Source of the DNA: Nitrospirota bacterium
GTDB lineage: Bacteria > Nitrospirota > Nitrospiria > Nitrospirales > Nitrospiraceae
DNA: 64,000 nucleotides
Direction of reading: 5' to 3'
NCBI GenBank assembly: GCA_018971525.1
Contig: JAGXAR010000003.1
Span: forward strand, 1 to 64,000
The notes under the pieces are model-generated. The model saw only the letters and a program-made list of their open reading frames with translations. It was not told where the DNA came from and ran no database searches. The number at the start of each line of letters is the position of its first letter. Within the stretch, counting starts at the first letter, position 1. Both the position numbers and the translations under genes were made by a program. Of this stretch, positions 44,056-53,303 are shown one piece after another.

Positions 44056-45861
44056 TTGATAGAGACAGAGGAAGCAGGAAGTTTGACTCTTAAGGCACTA
44101 TTGGCGCACGACAGACTCTGGTGGTCGGGAACTTTCCTCCCCCTGGCGTTACTCCTGTCTTTTGCGATCGCAGTCGTGGTGGGAATCTATTCATTGGTTT
44201 CCTTGAGAGCTCTGTTGGTCCAGGAGAAGGGAGTAGATCTCGCGAGAACGGCTGCCAGGACTGCGGACACGCTTGATCGTGTCTTGTTTGAGCGGTTCGG
44301 TGATATCCAGTTGTTTGCTGATAACAGAGCTCTAGTTGAGGGCAACCCGGATGAAAAGACTCAGAAGTTACTGCAATACAAGGAGCTGTACTGGTACTAC
44401 TCCTGGATAGGGGTGACCGATGCGACCGGTCGAATCGTCGCCGCGACCGACCTGTTGGCCAGGCCAGATACAGGTGGCACGACAAAGGATTCGGCAGAGG
44501 GCGGCCCGGGTGTCAATCAGCCAGATTGGTTTAAGAAGGCGAGACAGAGGGGGCAGGTGTTTTTGTTGGAGGCTCAGCTTTCACCAGAATCAGGGGGGAG
44601 GATGGCGGTGGGGTTCTCGGCTCCGATTTATGGGCCACAAAGAGAATTTCTCGGAGTGGTGACAAGCCGGGTTCCGCTTGAGAATCTACGGACCATTCTT
44701 GAGCAGGAAGGGAATCTGCAATACGGAGAGGCTCACGACTGGTTGCTGTTGGATCGTCGAGGTATGGTCATCGTTGAGAAGAGCCAAGTGAAGGGAATGG
44801 ACAGCAATCTGTCTGAGATGGAGCTGCCCTCTGCAAGAAGAGCGGCAGCGGACCGTGACAAGTCCGGCTTTGTGGAAGAACTGCACCAGCGCCGGCAGAT
44901 TCCTGTGGTAACCGGCTACGCGACCACCAGCGGCTACCGTGACTTTCCTGGCTTCGACTGGACCGTGTTGGTTCGGTTGGACCGTGAGCGTGCCTATGCT
45001 CCGGTCAACCGGCTTATCTGGACAGTCGTCGGAGTTGGGGGCTTGCTCGTAATGCCGCTGGCCGGCTTCGGCGTGTGGGCGTCATGGCGACTGGCTCGGG
45101 AGCACCGAGAGCTGGCTCTGTCGCGGAAAACCTTGGAGGAGTCCATCGCGGAGCTGGCTCGCTCCAATGCCGATCTGCAGCAGTTTGCCTATGTCGCCTC
45201 ACACGACTTGCAGGAGCCGCTACGGATGATCGCCAGTTACACGCAGCTCTTGGCGAGGCGCTACAAGGGCAAGCTGGATTCCGATGCCGACGAGTTCATC
45301 GGGTACGCCGTGGATGGGGCCAACCGCATGCAAAGGTTGATCAATGACCTCTTGGCGTACTCGCGTGTGAGCACGCAAGGCAATGTCTTTGAACCGGTGG
45401 ACTGCAATGGGCTTCTGGAGGAGGTGCTGAGCAATTTACGGCTTGCGGTCGAGGAGAGCCGGGCGGTGGTGACCCACGACCCTCTCCCCACCGTGATGGC
45501 CGACGGGAGACAACTGGGGCAGCTCTTTCAGAACCTGATCAGCAATGCCATCAAGTTTCGCGGCGAGGAGCCACCAAGAGTTTATGTGTCGGCTGAGCGG
45601 CGGACCGGCGAATGGCTATTCTCGGTTCGCGACAATGGCATCGGGGTGGACCCCCAGTATGCCGAGCGTATCTTTGTCATCTTTCAGCGCCTGCACAACA
45701 GAGAAGAATATCCCGGCACCGGCATCGGCCTGGCGATTTGCAAGAAGATTGTTGAACGCCATGGCGGACGAATCTGGGTGGCATCACAGACAGGTCAGGG
45801 GACAACCTTTTATTTCACCCTGCCGATGGTCGGCCAAAGCCACATGATTCATGATGCTTGA
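44056..45861 (+). CDS. Membrane sensor histidine kinase with Cache-type sensor
   Basis: The product has 601 aa from a TTG start; no better start is obvious. Helices near residues 27-50 and 318-340 enclose a dCache-like domain of about 265 residues (YYSWIGVTDATGRIVAATDL, RGMVIVEKSQVKGMD). A coiled segment leads to HisKA with the phospho-His in FAYVASHDLQEPLRMI, the phytochrome-like variant. HATPase has NLISNAIKFRG, DNGIGVDPQYAE and GTGIGLAICKKI. It heads a four-gene signalling operon with the CheY-like protein at 45919. Confidence 0.92.
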   Translation: MIETEEAGSLTLKALLAHDRLWWSGTFLPLALLLSFAIAVVVGIYSLVSLRALLVQEKGVDLARTAARTADTLDRVLFERFGDIQLFADNRALVEGNPDEKTQKLLQYKELYWYYSWIGVTDATGRIVAATDLLARPDTGGTTKDSAEGGPGVNQPDWFKKARQRGQVFLLEAQLSPESGGRMAVGFSAPIYGPQREFLGVVTSRVPLENLRTILEQEGNLQYGEAHDWLLLDRRGMVIVEKSQVKGMDSNLSEMELPSARRAAADRDKSGFVEELHQRRQIPVVTGYATTSGYRDFPGFDWTVLVRLDRERAYAPVNRLIWTVVGVGGLLVMPLAGFGVWASWRLAREHRELALSRKTLEESIAELARSNADLQQFAYVASHDLQEPLRMIASYTQLLARRYKGKLDSDADEFIGYAVDGANRMQRLINDLLAYSRVSTQGNVFEPVDCNGLLEEVLSNLRLAVEESRAVVTHDPLPTVMADGRQLGQLFQNLISNAIKFRGEEPPRVYVSAERRTGEWLFSVRDNGIGVDPQYAERIFVIFQRLHNREEYPGTGIGLAICKKIVERHGGRIWVASQTGQGTTFYFTLPMVGQSHMIHDA

Positions 45862-45918
45862 AACGATCCGTAGAGCCCATGTGTCACGTATAACTTTCAC
45901 CCAAGGAGACAGGACCGC

Positions 45919-46383
45919 ATGCAGACGTCCAAGAATGTCAGGCCAGTGCAGATTCTCTTAGTAGAAGACAACCCCGGTGATGTCCGTCTGACGATTGAGG
46001 CCCTCAAAGAGGCCAAGGTGCTCAACAAGCTGACGATCGTCAAAGACGGCATAGAAGCCTTGTCGTTGCTGCGCCGGCAAGGGCAGCACGCACGCGCTGT
46101 GCGCCCGGATCTCATCCTGCTCGACCTCAACCTTCCCAGGAAAGATGGTCGAGAAGTGCTGGCTGAGATCAAGGCCGATGACAATCTAAAACACATCCCC
46201 GTGGTCATTCTCACGACCTCTCAGGACGAACAAGACGTGTTGAAGACCTACAACCTCTACGCGAATTGCTATATTACCAAGCCGGTGGATTTGGACCAGT
46301 TCATCACCGTAGTGAAATCGATCGAGGACTTCTGGCTCGGGATCGTGGTGCTGCCGAAGAATGTGAAGGGCGATGCCGTGTGA
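45919..46383 (+). CDS. Single-domain response regulator, Rcp1-like
   Basis: The product has 154 aa: a REC domain only, of the Rcp1 type that partners phytochrome-like kinases. The acidic pair is in [14 protein letters not shown], the acceptor in [13 protein letters not shown], and the Lys in [25 protein letters not shown] precedes the ATG. It lies 57 bp after the kinase gene and directly abuts the next gene, so it probably takes phosphate from the kinase at 44056. Confidence 0.95.
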   Translation: MQTSKNVRPVQILLVEDNPGDVRLTIEALKEAKVLNKLTIVKDGIEALSLLRRQGQHARAVRPDLILLDLNLPRKDGREVLAEIKADDNLKHIPVVILTTSQDEQDVLKTYNLYANCYITKPVDLDQFITVVKSIEDFWLGIVVLPKNVKGDAV

Positions 46384-49300
46384 GTGGCACGTATGCAAAT
46401 CCTACTTGTTGAAGACAACCCCGGCGATATCCGGCTGCTGCAGGAATACCTGAAAGAGGCCAGCGCCTACCGGTTTCAGCTCACGCAGGTGGACCGGCTT
46501 TCGACGGGGCTTGAGCGTCTGGCTGAGGCACGTTTTGATGCGGTGCTGCTGGACCTGTCGCTCCCCGATAGCCAAGGGCTGGACACGCTGGTCCGATTGC
46601 ATGAGGCCGCGAAGGACGTGCCGATCGTCGTCCTGACCGGCATCGAGGATGAAGCGCTGGGGGTGTGCTTAGTCCAGGCCGGTGCGCAGGACTATCTGGT
46701 CAAAGGGCAGGTGACCGGCCCTCTGTTGACGCGTTCCCTGCGCTATGCAGTTGAACGGAATCGGACGGAAGCAGCCCTGCGTGACTCGGAAGAACGGTTT
46801 CGCAACCTGGTGGAAGGGGCAAGGGACGTCATCTTCACGCTCTCCAAAGAGGGAGTCATCACATCGCTGAACCCGGCGTTCGAACGAATTACACAATGGA
46901 CACGCGATGCCTGGGTCGGCCAACGCTTTGAGGCACTGCTTCATCCTGAGGATATGCCCCTCGCGATAGATCTCTTCCGGCACATTATGGAGAAAGGAGA
47001 AGCGCTCACCGCTGTCCTGCGCATTCGCTCGAACGAGCGGGGCTATGTCGTGGGAGAATTCGTCGGGGTGCCGCACGTCCAGAACGGGCAGGCCTCCGGC
47101 GTGCTGGGAATTGCGCGTGATATTACCGAACGTAAACGGGTGGAGGACGCCCTTGAACGACTCCGGCATCTCTATGTCCTCCTCTTGACCTCGGCCCATG
47201 ATGGGATTTACGGAGTTGATCTGCAGGGACGCGCGATATTCGTGAATCCGGCCGCCGCGCGAATGATCGGGTCCTCAACTGAGGAATTGGTCGGTCGTCA
47301 CATGCACGCCATCATGCACCATACGAAACCGGATGGGACCCTGTACCCCATAGATGAATGTCCGGTCTACCGGGCGTCTCATGACGGAACGGTTCAGTAC
47401 GTGGCTGACGAGGTGTTCTGGAGAAAGGATGGCACGAGTTTTCCGGTTGAGTACAGCAGCACTCCGATTATAGAGCGAGAAGGGATTGTCGGAGCGGTAG
47501 TGACGTTCCGGGATATCACTCAACGCAAACGAGTCGAGCGAGAACTCCGCGAAAGCGAAGCACGGCTCCGGGCCATTCTTGATAACAGCCCGAACCTGGT
47601 CTTTTTGAAGGACCTGCAAGGCCGCTATCTGCACATCAATCGCCAGTTCGAACGAGCCTTCCATATCAGTCGTGAGGCCATCGCGGGCCAAACGGACAAT
47701 GACGTCTTCCCGGCAGAGCAGGCAGCCGCGTTTCGTGCGAATGACCTCAAGGTGTTTCAGGCAGGAGTTCCGCTCGAGTTTGAAGAGGTCGCCCTGCAGG
47801 ATGACGGTCCTCATACGAGTATTGTCTCCAAATTTCCGCTCTACGGTGGAGACGGGAAATCCTATGCTCTGTGCGGCATTACCACCGACATTACCCAGCG
47901 CAAGGCGATGGAGAAGGCGTTGCAGCAGGCCGAAGAGAAATACCGAGACATCTTCGAAAACGCCGTAGAGGGTATTTTCCAGTCCACCCCTGATGGCCGG
48001 TACCAGAGCGCCAATCCCGCGCTGGCACGCATGTATGGCTACGCATCGCCCGAGGAGTTGATACAGAGCGTGAGGGACATCGCGCAGGAGATCTATGTCG
48101 ATCCGGACTGCCGCCGGGAGCTCATTCGATTAGTGGAATCACGAGGCGTCGCCCGAGGATTAGAGCATGAGGTGTATCGTAAAGACGGCAGTAAGATTTG
48201 GGTTTCAGTATCTGCGCGGGCGGTGCGAAACGAACAGAAAGAGATCCTCTATTACGAAGGCACCATCATCGACATCACTGAGCGTAGGCGGGCAGAGGAG
48301 GAGCGGAAGCGTTTGGCGGCGATGATCGAGTATTCGAACGACGCCATCATGAGTCTCACCGAAGGTCTGGTCAGTTTTTGGAATCCGGCCGCGGAGAAAC
48401 TCTTCGGCTATTCCAGCGAGGAGATCCTGGGCAAACCTGTGAACATACTCTTGCCGTCCCACCTGCGCGGCGAAGTGGAGCGCAATGTTGAGAAAATCCT
48501 CCGAGGAGAACGGATTCAGGACTATGAGACGGAGCGGGTGAGAAAAGACGGAAGTATCGTCCATGTCTCCCTCACGTTGTCCCCCCTCAAGAACGCGCAA
48601 GGGAAAATCATAGGCTCTTTTGCCATCATCCGTGACATCACTGAGCGTAAGCGGGTAGAGGAAGAGCTGCGAAGGAGCTTGGAATATCTGGAAATGGCAC
48701 AAGCCGGTGCTGAAGCCGGTCTGTGGGATTGGGATATCAGATCGAATAGAGTCACCTGGTCGGAACAACACTATCGCCTGTACGGTTTATCCCCTGCGAC
48801 CATTCCGTCATACGAAAATTGGCTTGCATCGGTGTATGAGGAGGATCGGCAACGTGCGGACCTCAACGTTCGCGAGGCAGTGAAGCGATGTTCAGACCTC
48901 AATCACGATTTTCGCATCATCCATCCTGAACGTGGGCTGCGATGGCTCGTGGCGATCGGCCGGACGATCTGCGATGACAAAGGGGCGGCGTTACGTATGA
49001 CTGGTTTCGCATTCGACATCACCGAACGCAAACGGGCAGAGGAAGAGCTGCAACGCACGTTGGGTCAAGTGCGCACGCTTTCGCGGCGGCTGGAAGTCGT
49101 GCGGGAGGACGAGAGGACCAGGATCGCCCGTGAATTGCACGATGAATTGGGAGTGAGGCTGACCTGTTTGAAAATGGACCTCTCGCGCCTCCAGCCCGGC
49201 ATGAGCGAGGCGAGTCGTCTCAAACTGGAGGAGAAGGTTCTGTCGATGATCGAGCAAGTGGACACCACCATCGCAGCCGTTCAGGGTCTGGTCGCGGAAC

Positions 49301-49713
49301 TGAGGCCCGGGGTGCTGGATGATCTCGGGTTGGTGGCGGCCATCGAATGGCAGTGCCGGGATTTTGAACGACGGAGTGGAATCCGCTGTCTCTTTGACTC
49401 CAAGGAAGAGGATATCCCGCTGGATTCTGCCCGGGCAACGGTTGCCTTTCGCATCTGCCAGGAAGCGCTCACAAACGTCGTGCGGCATGCCAAGGCAACG
49501 GAGATCCGCGTGCATCTGGAGAAGCTCGATAGAGAGCTGCTGCTGGAAATTCACGATGACGGTCGGGGAATTCTGCCGGAGAACATCACTGCTGCGACGT
49601 CGTTGGGTCTGTTAGGGATGCACGAGCGGGCAGGCGCCGTCGCAGGTGCTCTCGAGATTATCGGCCGACCGGGGCAGGGGACGACTGTGAAGTTACGACT
49701 CCCCTCCGAATAA
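46384..49713 (+). CDS. REC-6xPAS-HisKA_3 hybrid sensor kinase
   Basis: The product has 1109 aa, soluble. The start is GTG at 46384, touching the previous stop; an ATG three codons on is possible. An N-terminal REC ([26 protein letters not shown]) is followed by six PAS domains, each ending in a DITERKR-type sequence, at roughly residues 140-260, 265-390, 395-515, 520-640, 645-765 and 770-890. The kinase core is NarX-like: phospho-His in ARELHDELGVRLTCLK, ATP-binding HDDGRGILPEN. Its output is very likely the NarL-type regulator at 49740. Confidence 0.93.
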   Translation: MARMQILLVEDNPGDIRLLQEYLKEASAYRFQLTQVDRLSTGLERLAEARFDAVLLDLSLPDSQGLDTLVRLHEAAKDVPIVVLTGIEDEALGVCLVQAGAQDYLVKGQVTGPLLTRSLRYAVERNRTEAALRDSEERFRNLVEGARDVIFTLSKEGVITSLNPAFERITQWTRDAWVGQRFEALLHPEDMPLAIDLFRHIMEKGEALTAVLRIRSNERGYVVGEFVGVPHVQNGQASGVLGIARDITERKRVEDALERLRHLYVLLLTSAHDGIYGVDLQGRAIFVNPAAARMIGSSTEELVGRHMHAIMHHTKPDGTLYPIDECPVYRASHDGTVQYVADEVFWRKDGTSFPVEYSSTPIIEREGIVGAVVTFRDITQRKRVERELRESEARLRAILDNSPNLVFLKDLQGRYLHINRQFERAFHISREAIAGQTDNDVFPAEQAAAFRANDLKVFQAGVPLEFEEVALQDDGPHTSIVSKFPLYGGDGKSYALCGITTDITQRKAMEKALQQAEEKYRDIFENAVEGIFQSTPDGRYQSANPALARMYGYASPEELIQSVRDIAQEIYVDPDCRRELIRLVESRGVARGLEHEVYRKDGSKIWVSVSARAVRNEQKEILYYEGTIIDITERRRAEEERKRLAAMIEYSNDAIMSLTEGLVSFWNPAAEKLFGYSSEEILGKPVNILLPSHLRGEVERNVEKILRGERIQDYETERVRKDGSIVHVSLTLSPLKNAQGKIIGSFAIIRDITERKRVEEELRRSLEYLEMAQAGAEAGLWDWDIRSNRVTWSEQHYRLYGLSPATIPSYENWLASVYEEDRQRADLNVREAVKRCSDLNHDFRIIHPERGLRWLVAIGRTICDDKGAALRMTGFAFDITERKRAEEELQRTLGQVRTLSRRLEVVREDERTRIARELHDELGVRLTCLKMDLSRLQPGMSEASRLKLEEKVLSMIEQVDTTIAAVQGLVAELRPGVLDDLGLVAAIEWQCRDFERRSGIRCLFDSKEEDIPLDSARATVAFRICQEALTNVVRHAKATEIRVHLEKLDRELLLEIHDDGRGILPENITAATSLGLLGMHERAGAVAGALEIIGRPGQGTTVKLRLPSE

Positions 49714-49739
49714 GCCGGGGACCCACATAGGGGGAACAG

Positions 49740-50372
49740 GTGTTGAGAATTCTGATAGCCGACGACTTTCCGTTGTTTCGGCGGGGAGTGAAAGAATTGC
49801 TGACCGATGGCCTGGAGTCGGTCACGGTCGGCGAATGTGGCAACTCGCATGATCTGCTGGAGCTGGTCAGACGCAATAAGTGGGACGTGGTTATTTTGGA
49901 TATCACGATGCCCGGAAGCAACGGAACGGAGACGCTCAAGCAGCTGAAGGCCGAATACCCGAAGCTGCCGGTCCTTGTGCTCAGCATGCATCCGGAAGAT
50001 CAGTACGCTGTCCGCATGTTCAAGGCAGGCGCGGATGGGTATCTGACGAAGGCCAGCGCGCCCGATGAGCTTGTGGAGGCCATCAAGAAGGTGCTTGGCG
50101 GAGGACAGTATGTCAGCTCCACATTGGGAGAAAAACTGGCGCTGACGTTCAAGGCCAGTACCGGAAGCGTCCCTCATGAGCACCTCTCAGACCGTGAATA
50201 TGAGGTCATGTGTCTCATCGCATCCGGGAAAACGGTCTCTGAAATCGCAGAGACGATGCACCTCGGCGTGACGACCATCAGCACCTATCGGGCGCGTATC
50301 CTTGAGAAGATGAATCTCAAGAACAATGCTGAACTCACCCGCTACGCTCTTAAACGCGGACTTGTAAGCTGA
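49740..50372 (+). CDS. NarL/LuxR-family response regulator
   Basis: The product has 210 aa from a GTG start. REC has IADDFPLFRRGVKELL and the acceptor in VVILDITMPGSNG. The LuxR helix-turn-helix is complete (LSDREYEVMCLIASGKTVSE, HLGVTTISTYRARILEKMNL). It lies 26 bp after the NarX-like kinase, its natural partner. The repeated hairpin/promoter element begins 52 bp after its stop, and this regulator is a reasonable candidate to act on it. Confidence 0.95.
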   Translation: MLRILIADDFPLFRRGVKELLTDGLESVTVGECGNSHDLLELVRRNKWDVVILDITMPGSNGTETLKQLKAEYPKLPVLVLSMHPEDQYAVRMFKAGADGYLTKASAPDELVEAIKKVLGGGQYVSSTLGEKLALTFKASTGSVPHEHLSDREYEVMCLIASGKTVSEIAETMHLGVTTISTYRARILEKMNLKNNAELTRYALKRGLVS

Positions 50373-50423
50373 CCAGCCTGTTCCTCTCTCGTCCCTCCGG
50401 GGTCTCAATAATAAATACATGCA

Positions 50424-50498
50424 TTTTTCTGTCGTTCAAACCACGACAGAAATTTCGAACTGCCGCTGATGGTGCTCCACGCGTCAAGACAGTATAAG
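50424..50498 (+). promoter_or_regulatory. Duplicated hairpin plus promoter-like element, copy 1
   Basis: A 9-bp stem (TTTCTGTCG/CGACAGAAA, 50426-50452) around a 9-base loop is followed by TGCCGCTGATGGTGC and then CGCGTCAAGACAGTATAAG. The TATAAG ending resembles a -10 box. The same parts, spaced identically, recur at 52724-52798. It lies 74 bp upstream of the first gene of module copy 1. It may be an operator and promoter, or a 5' leader structure. Confidence 0.7.
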
Positions 50499-50571
50499 AC
50501 ACGCGAACATGTCGGGAGCCGAACTACCTCACGTAAGTGAGAAAATGTCGGGACGTGGCAAGGAGGGATCC

Positions 50572-50811
50572 ATGATGCGTACACAGGATATCGATCAGGC
50601 GATTATCCACGATCTCACGGCTCACGGGACTTGTCAGGTCGAGGACATGGTCGAGAGGCTGGCAGGATTCACCTGGAATCAGGTGTTCTCGGCCATCGAC
50701 CGGTTGAGTCGAGACGGGACACTGGCGCTTCAGCGCCCTGCCAGATTCGGCTATGAAATTTCGATCACCTCAGGGCGGAAGAGGACCCCGGAAGCGGGAG
50801 TCTATCGATGA
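50572..50811 (+). CDS. Small winged-helix-like protein
   Basis: The product has 79 aa. The ATG at 50572 is chosen because AGGAGG lies 5 bases upstream. The sequence alternates helices with a turn and a beta wing: IHDLTAHGTCQVEDMVERLA, FTWNQVFSAIDRLSRDGTLA, then FGYEISI. This is a plausible DNA-binding winged-helix domain and thus a possible local regulator, by structure pattern only. Its ATGA stop overlaps the next start. Confidence 0.7.
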   Translation: MMRTQDIDQAIIHDLTAHGTCQVEDMVERLAGFTWNQVFSAIDRLSRDGTLALQRPARFGYEISITSGRKRTPEAGVYR

Positions 50812-51215
50812 AGGCTCAAGAACGAAAGTGTTGGAATCGGGAGAAGCCGCAAGGACGGACTAAAAAATCAGAGGCGCCGCACATGGCTCAACGGGTGGAA
50901 TCGAGGCTCCAATCCCAATGTCTTGTCACCTGGACCGCGTCGAGTCACTGTGGGCGGTGTCGTGGCCTGATGTATCGGATTGAGTTGCGGGATTGGCGGG
51001 GAAGCCGAGGACAGGACGGTCGCGATGCGCTGCAATGTATCGTCTGTGGGGACATCATCGACCCGGTGATTATGAGGAATCGGCGACGTGTCAAGCAACC
51101 GCCTGGAGTCGGTAGAAAGGTTGAGGGGCGGCTTCGCGTCGCCACGGTTCTGCGATCCGGACGGCGTACGAGGGACACCCGCAGTCGCATGGAGGAGAAG
51201 GGGGGGGAACCATGA
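50808..51215 (+). CDS. Small zinc-binding protein, CGRCRGLM type
   Basis: The product has 135 aa and is very basic. One zinc ribbon is visible: HCGRCRGLMYRIE near residue 47 and CIVCGDIIDPVIMRNRR near 77. The 53594 protein in module copy 2 has the same pattern (FCPRCSGLLLPS then NCGDCVDHNI), so the two are paralogues. Both ends overlap neighbours by ATGA. The function is unknown. Confidence 0.72.
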   Translation: MKAQERKCWNREKPQGRTKKSEAPHMAQRVESRLQSQCLVTWTASSHCGRCRGLMYRIELRDWRGSRGQDGRDALQCIVCGDIIDPVIMRNRRRVKQPPGVGRKVEGRLRVATVLRSGRRTRDTRSRMEEKGGEP

Positions 51216-51448
51216 GATCGATCGTTGCGATGTGTTGTTTCTGCGAAAAAGTTCGTGACGACACAGGGACTGAACCTGGCGGGGGCCTGTGGCAGGATTT
51301 CAAATTCTATATGGGCACTCACATGCTCAGGCCTGAAGAGGTGATGTTTTCTCACACGTACTGTCCGGGCTGTCTCTCGCACTACAGGGACTTCCTGACG
51401 TCTCCGAAGGGGGCGACTAAAGGACCGGGGATCGAGAAGAGGCCATGA
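51212..51448 (+). CDS. Small zinc-ribbon protein, CCFCEKVRDD type
   Basis: The product has 78 aa. It has CCFCEKVRDDTG near the N-terminus and FSHTYCPGCLSHY about 40 residues later. This CxxC-x-(I/V)RDD ... SH-x-x-C-x-x-C layout is known to me as a short domain fused to PAS/response-regulator proteins, here stand-alone. The paralogue is at 53304. It is translationally coupled to the genes on both sides by ATGA overlaps. Confidence 0.78.
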   Translation: MRSIVAMCCFCEKVRDDTGTEPGGGLWQDFKFYMGTHMLRPEEVMFSHTYCPGCLSHYRDFLTSPKGATKGPGIEKRP

Positions 51449-52440
51449 TGGATTCACGAATGTCTAACCGGATCTGGTCGATCGTTCAGGCCGGAGGCGA
51501 TGGTGGTGGCATCAGGCCGTTCATTCAACGCTGGCTGGGTCGTCCCAAGCCGAAACAGTATTGCGCCTTTGTTGGAGGGCGGTCACCATTCCAGCATACC
51601 CTTGACCGAGCAGCCAGGCTCTGTCAGCAGGAGCGGATCGTCACTGTCATCGCCCGCGAGCACCAGCGAGAGGCGTGGTCCCAGCTCGATGGACGATCGG
51701 ACGGGACGGTGCTGCTGCAACCGAAGAATTGCGAGACGGCAGCCGGGATCTACTTGGCACTGACCTATGTCAGGGCCAGGGACCCCAAGGCGACAGTGGT
51801 GTCCTATCCTTCGGACCATTTCGTGTACCCCGAGGATCGGTTTCTCGACTCGGTCCAGCGGGCAGTGTGGACTGTTGAGTGGCTCCCGGATCGGTTGGTG
51901 TTCCTTGGTGTTTCCCCGGATCGTCTTGAGTTGGATTACGGGTGGATCATGCCGGGCGAGAGGCTCGACGGGTCCACCACCTACCAGATCAAGGCTGTCG
52001 ATGGGATCTTGGAGAAACCGACCGCCGCCCAGGCCGATACGGCGTTGGCCGGAGGGGCCCTGTGGAACACGTCCGTCCTGGTGGCCAAGGGAGAGAGGCT
52101 CTGGGAGCTGGGATGGCAGTGTTTCCCCGACCTGATGCGACTCTTTGAAGGCCTGAGCGGGGCGATCGGGACTCCACAGGAAGAAAAAGCTCTCGACGCG
52201 ATCTATCGGGAGATGCCGGCCTATAACTTTTCCTCGGATTTAGTGCAGCGTGTACCCGAGCACGTTGCGGTGATCGAAGTGACCGGCGTGCTTTGGAGTG
52301 ACTGGGGTAAACCAGAACGCATTGCCAACACACTACGGCAGATCGGGCGGCAACCGGTATTCCCCTTGGAGTGTCTCGGGAGACCGTTTGCCCCGATCCC
52401 GACTCTGCAGAGTGGAAACGGCATGACGGTACAGGCTTAA
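51445..52440 (+). CDS. Mannose-1-phosphate guanylyltransferase-like protein with altered signature, copy 1
   Basis: The product has 331 aa, the NTP-transferase fold of GDP-mannose pyrophosphorylase without a C-terminal isomerase domain. PKQ (residues 36-38), YPSDHFVYPE, ILEKPTAAQADTAL and GALWNTSV are conserved. The nucleotide-binding loop LAGGxGTRL is QAGGDGGGI at residues 15-23: both the Thr-Arg and the first Leu are gone. The paralogue at 53992 keeps LAGGEGTRL. Copy 1 is therefore probably inactive or has a changed role. It is coupled by ATGA to the zinc-ribbon gene. Confidence 0.85.
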   Translation: MMDSRMSNRIWSIVQAGGDGGGIRPFIQRWLGRPKPKQYCAFVGGRSPFQHTLDRAARLCQQERIVTVIAREHQREAWSQLDGRSDGTVLLQPKNCETAAGIYLALTYVRARDPKATVVSYPSDHFVYPEDRFLDSVQRAVWTVEWLPDRLVFLGVSPDRLELDYGWIMPGERLDGSTTYQIKAVDGILEKPTAAQADTALAGGALWNTSVLVAKGERLWELGWQCFPDLMRLFEGLSGAIGTPQEEKALDAIYREMPAYNFSSDLVQRVPEHVAVIEVTGVLWSDWGKPERIANTLRQIGRQPVFPLECLGRPFAPIPTLQSGNGMTVQA

Positions 52441-52463
52441 CGCGAGAAGGAGGCTGGTGGAAG

Positions 52464-52697
52464 ATGAAGTCAGGACGATCAGGTGCGGGCGAAGGAAAGG
52501 GGCAACGGACCGTTCGCGATCGAAAGACGATGGTCACACGTAAGCGGGAGACGCGACAGGATCAGACGCTTCTCTCCGGTGATCTCCGTGCTCGCGTTGC
52601 CGCGCAGGCCTATTCCTTCTATGAGCGACGCGGTTACGAGGATGGTTACGACCTTGAGGACTGGTTGGAGGCAGAGCGGAGGATTTTGACCGAGTAG
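52464..52697 (+). CDS. DUF2934 domain protein, module copy 1
   Basis: The product has 77 aa. The ATG at 52464 follows AAGGAGGCTGGTGGA. A basic leader (residues 1-35) precedes the DUF2934 core (RARVAAQAYSFYERRGYEDG, then YDLEDWLEAERRIL). It lies 23 bp after the guanylyltransferase-like gene. Its sequence is about 93% identical at DNA level to the copy near 55011-55241, where the leader is broken by a stop codon. Confidence 0.85.
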   Translation: MKSGRSGAGEGKGQRTVRDRKTMVTRKRETRQDQTLLSGDLRARVAAQAYSFYERRGYEDGYDLEDWLEAERRILTE

Positions 52698-52723
52698 CAC
52701 TGAACGGCGAGCTCTGATGATCG

Positions 52724-52798
52724 TTTTTCTGTCGTTCAAACCACGACAGAACTATCATGCTGCCACCGATGGTGCCCTACGCGTCGAGACAGTATAAG
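52724..52798 (+). promoter_or_regulatory. Duplicated hairpin plus promoter-like element, copy 2
   Basis: The stem TTCTGTCG/CGACAGAA and loop are identical to copy 1 over 28 bases. TGCCACCGATGGTGC and CGCGTCGAGACAGTATAAG follow at exactly the same spacing. The offset from copy 1 is 2300 bp for both halves. It lies 95 bp upstream of the first gene of module copy 2 and 27 bp after the DUF2934 stop. Confidence 0.7.
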
Positions 52799-52892
52799 TA
52801 AGGCACCCTGATGCCAGAATTGTGAGACATATGATGGGCTGCTGCTTCTACTCGCCGGTTCCGAGACGCAACACCGTGCAACGGAGGGAACC

Positions 52893-53249
52893 ATGAACTA
52901 CGAATCCACCTCGATCATTTCACGCATCGAATGGTGCCGACTCCAACAACAGCTCCACTCGGTCACGCGGGAAGAACGCGCAGGCTGGCGGGCAGAGGAA
53001 GCCGGCCTCGTGGATGCCTTGGGCGGCAGAGATCGGATCGCCTTCATGCGAGAGGAACACCGGTCTCAGTTTACGCGCTACCAACGCGGTCTCGAGGATG
53101 GGAAAGTCCTCCTCCGTCTCAGCAGGTCAACTCCCTCTGGCATGACACGTATGGAGGGATCGAGTCCGGCCACGCTCACGACCTCGACCCGGGTGAACAG
53201 CCGTCCCGTACAAGCCTCTCGGCCGGTGCATGTGGAGTCTCGACGATGA
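52893..53249 (+). CDS. Small protein of unknown function
   Basis: The product has 118 aa. ACGGAGGGAACC precedes the ATG. Residues 1-75 are helical and charged (RIEWCRLQQQLHSVTREERA, EAGLVDALGGRDRIAFMREE), with a plausible codon pattern. The last 40 residues (Ser/Thr/Arg-rich) look less protein-like, and another frame becomes more plausible there, so a frameshift near 53125 is possible. It takes the place that the winged-helix gene has in module copy 1. Confidence 0.6.
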   Translation: MNYESTSIISRIEWCRLQQQLHSVTREERAGWRAEEAGLVDALGGRDRIAFMREEHRSQFTRYQRGLEDGKVLLRLSRSTPSGMTRMEGSSPATLTTSTRVNSRPVQASRPVHVESRR

Positions 53250-53303
53250 CCTGCCCGATCCTCGGGAAGGACCTGTCTGCCTGGTAAATGAAAGAGGTGG
53301 CGT

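Noticed and set aside
50424-50455. Reading the hairpin at 50426 as the terminator of the NarL-type regulator gene
   Set aside because: No U-run follows the stem, and an identical hairpin at 52726 keeps fixed spacing to a promoter-like box, which fits regulation better.
52931-53287. A second 118-codon frame overlapping the gene at 52893
   Set aside because: The 52893 frame has a strong ribosome binding site and a better codon pattern in its first 75 codons; only the tails are ambiguous.
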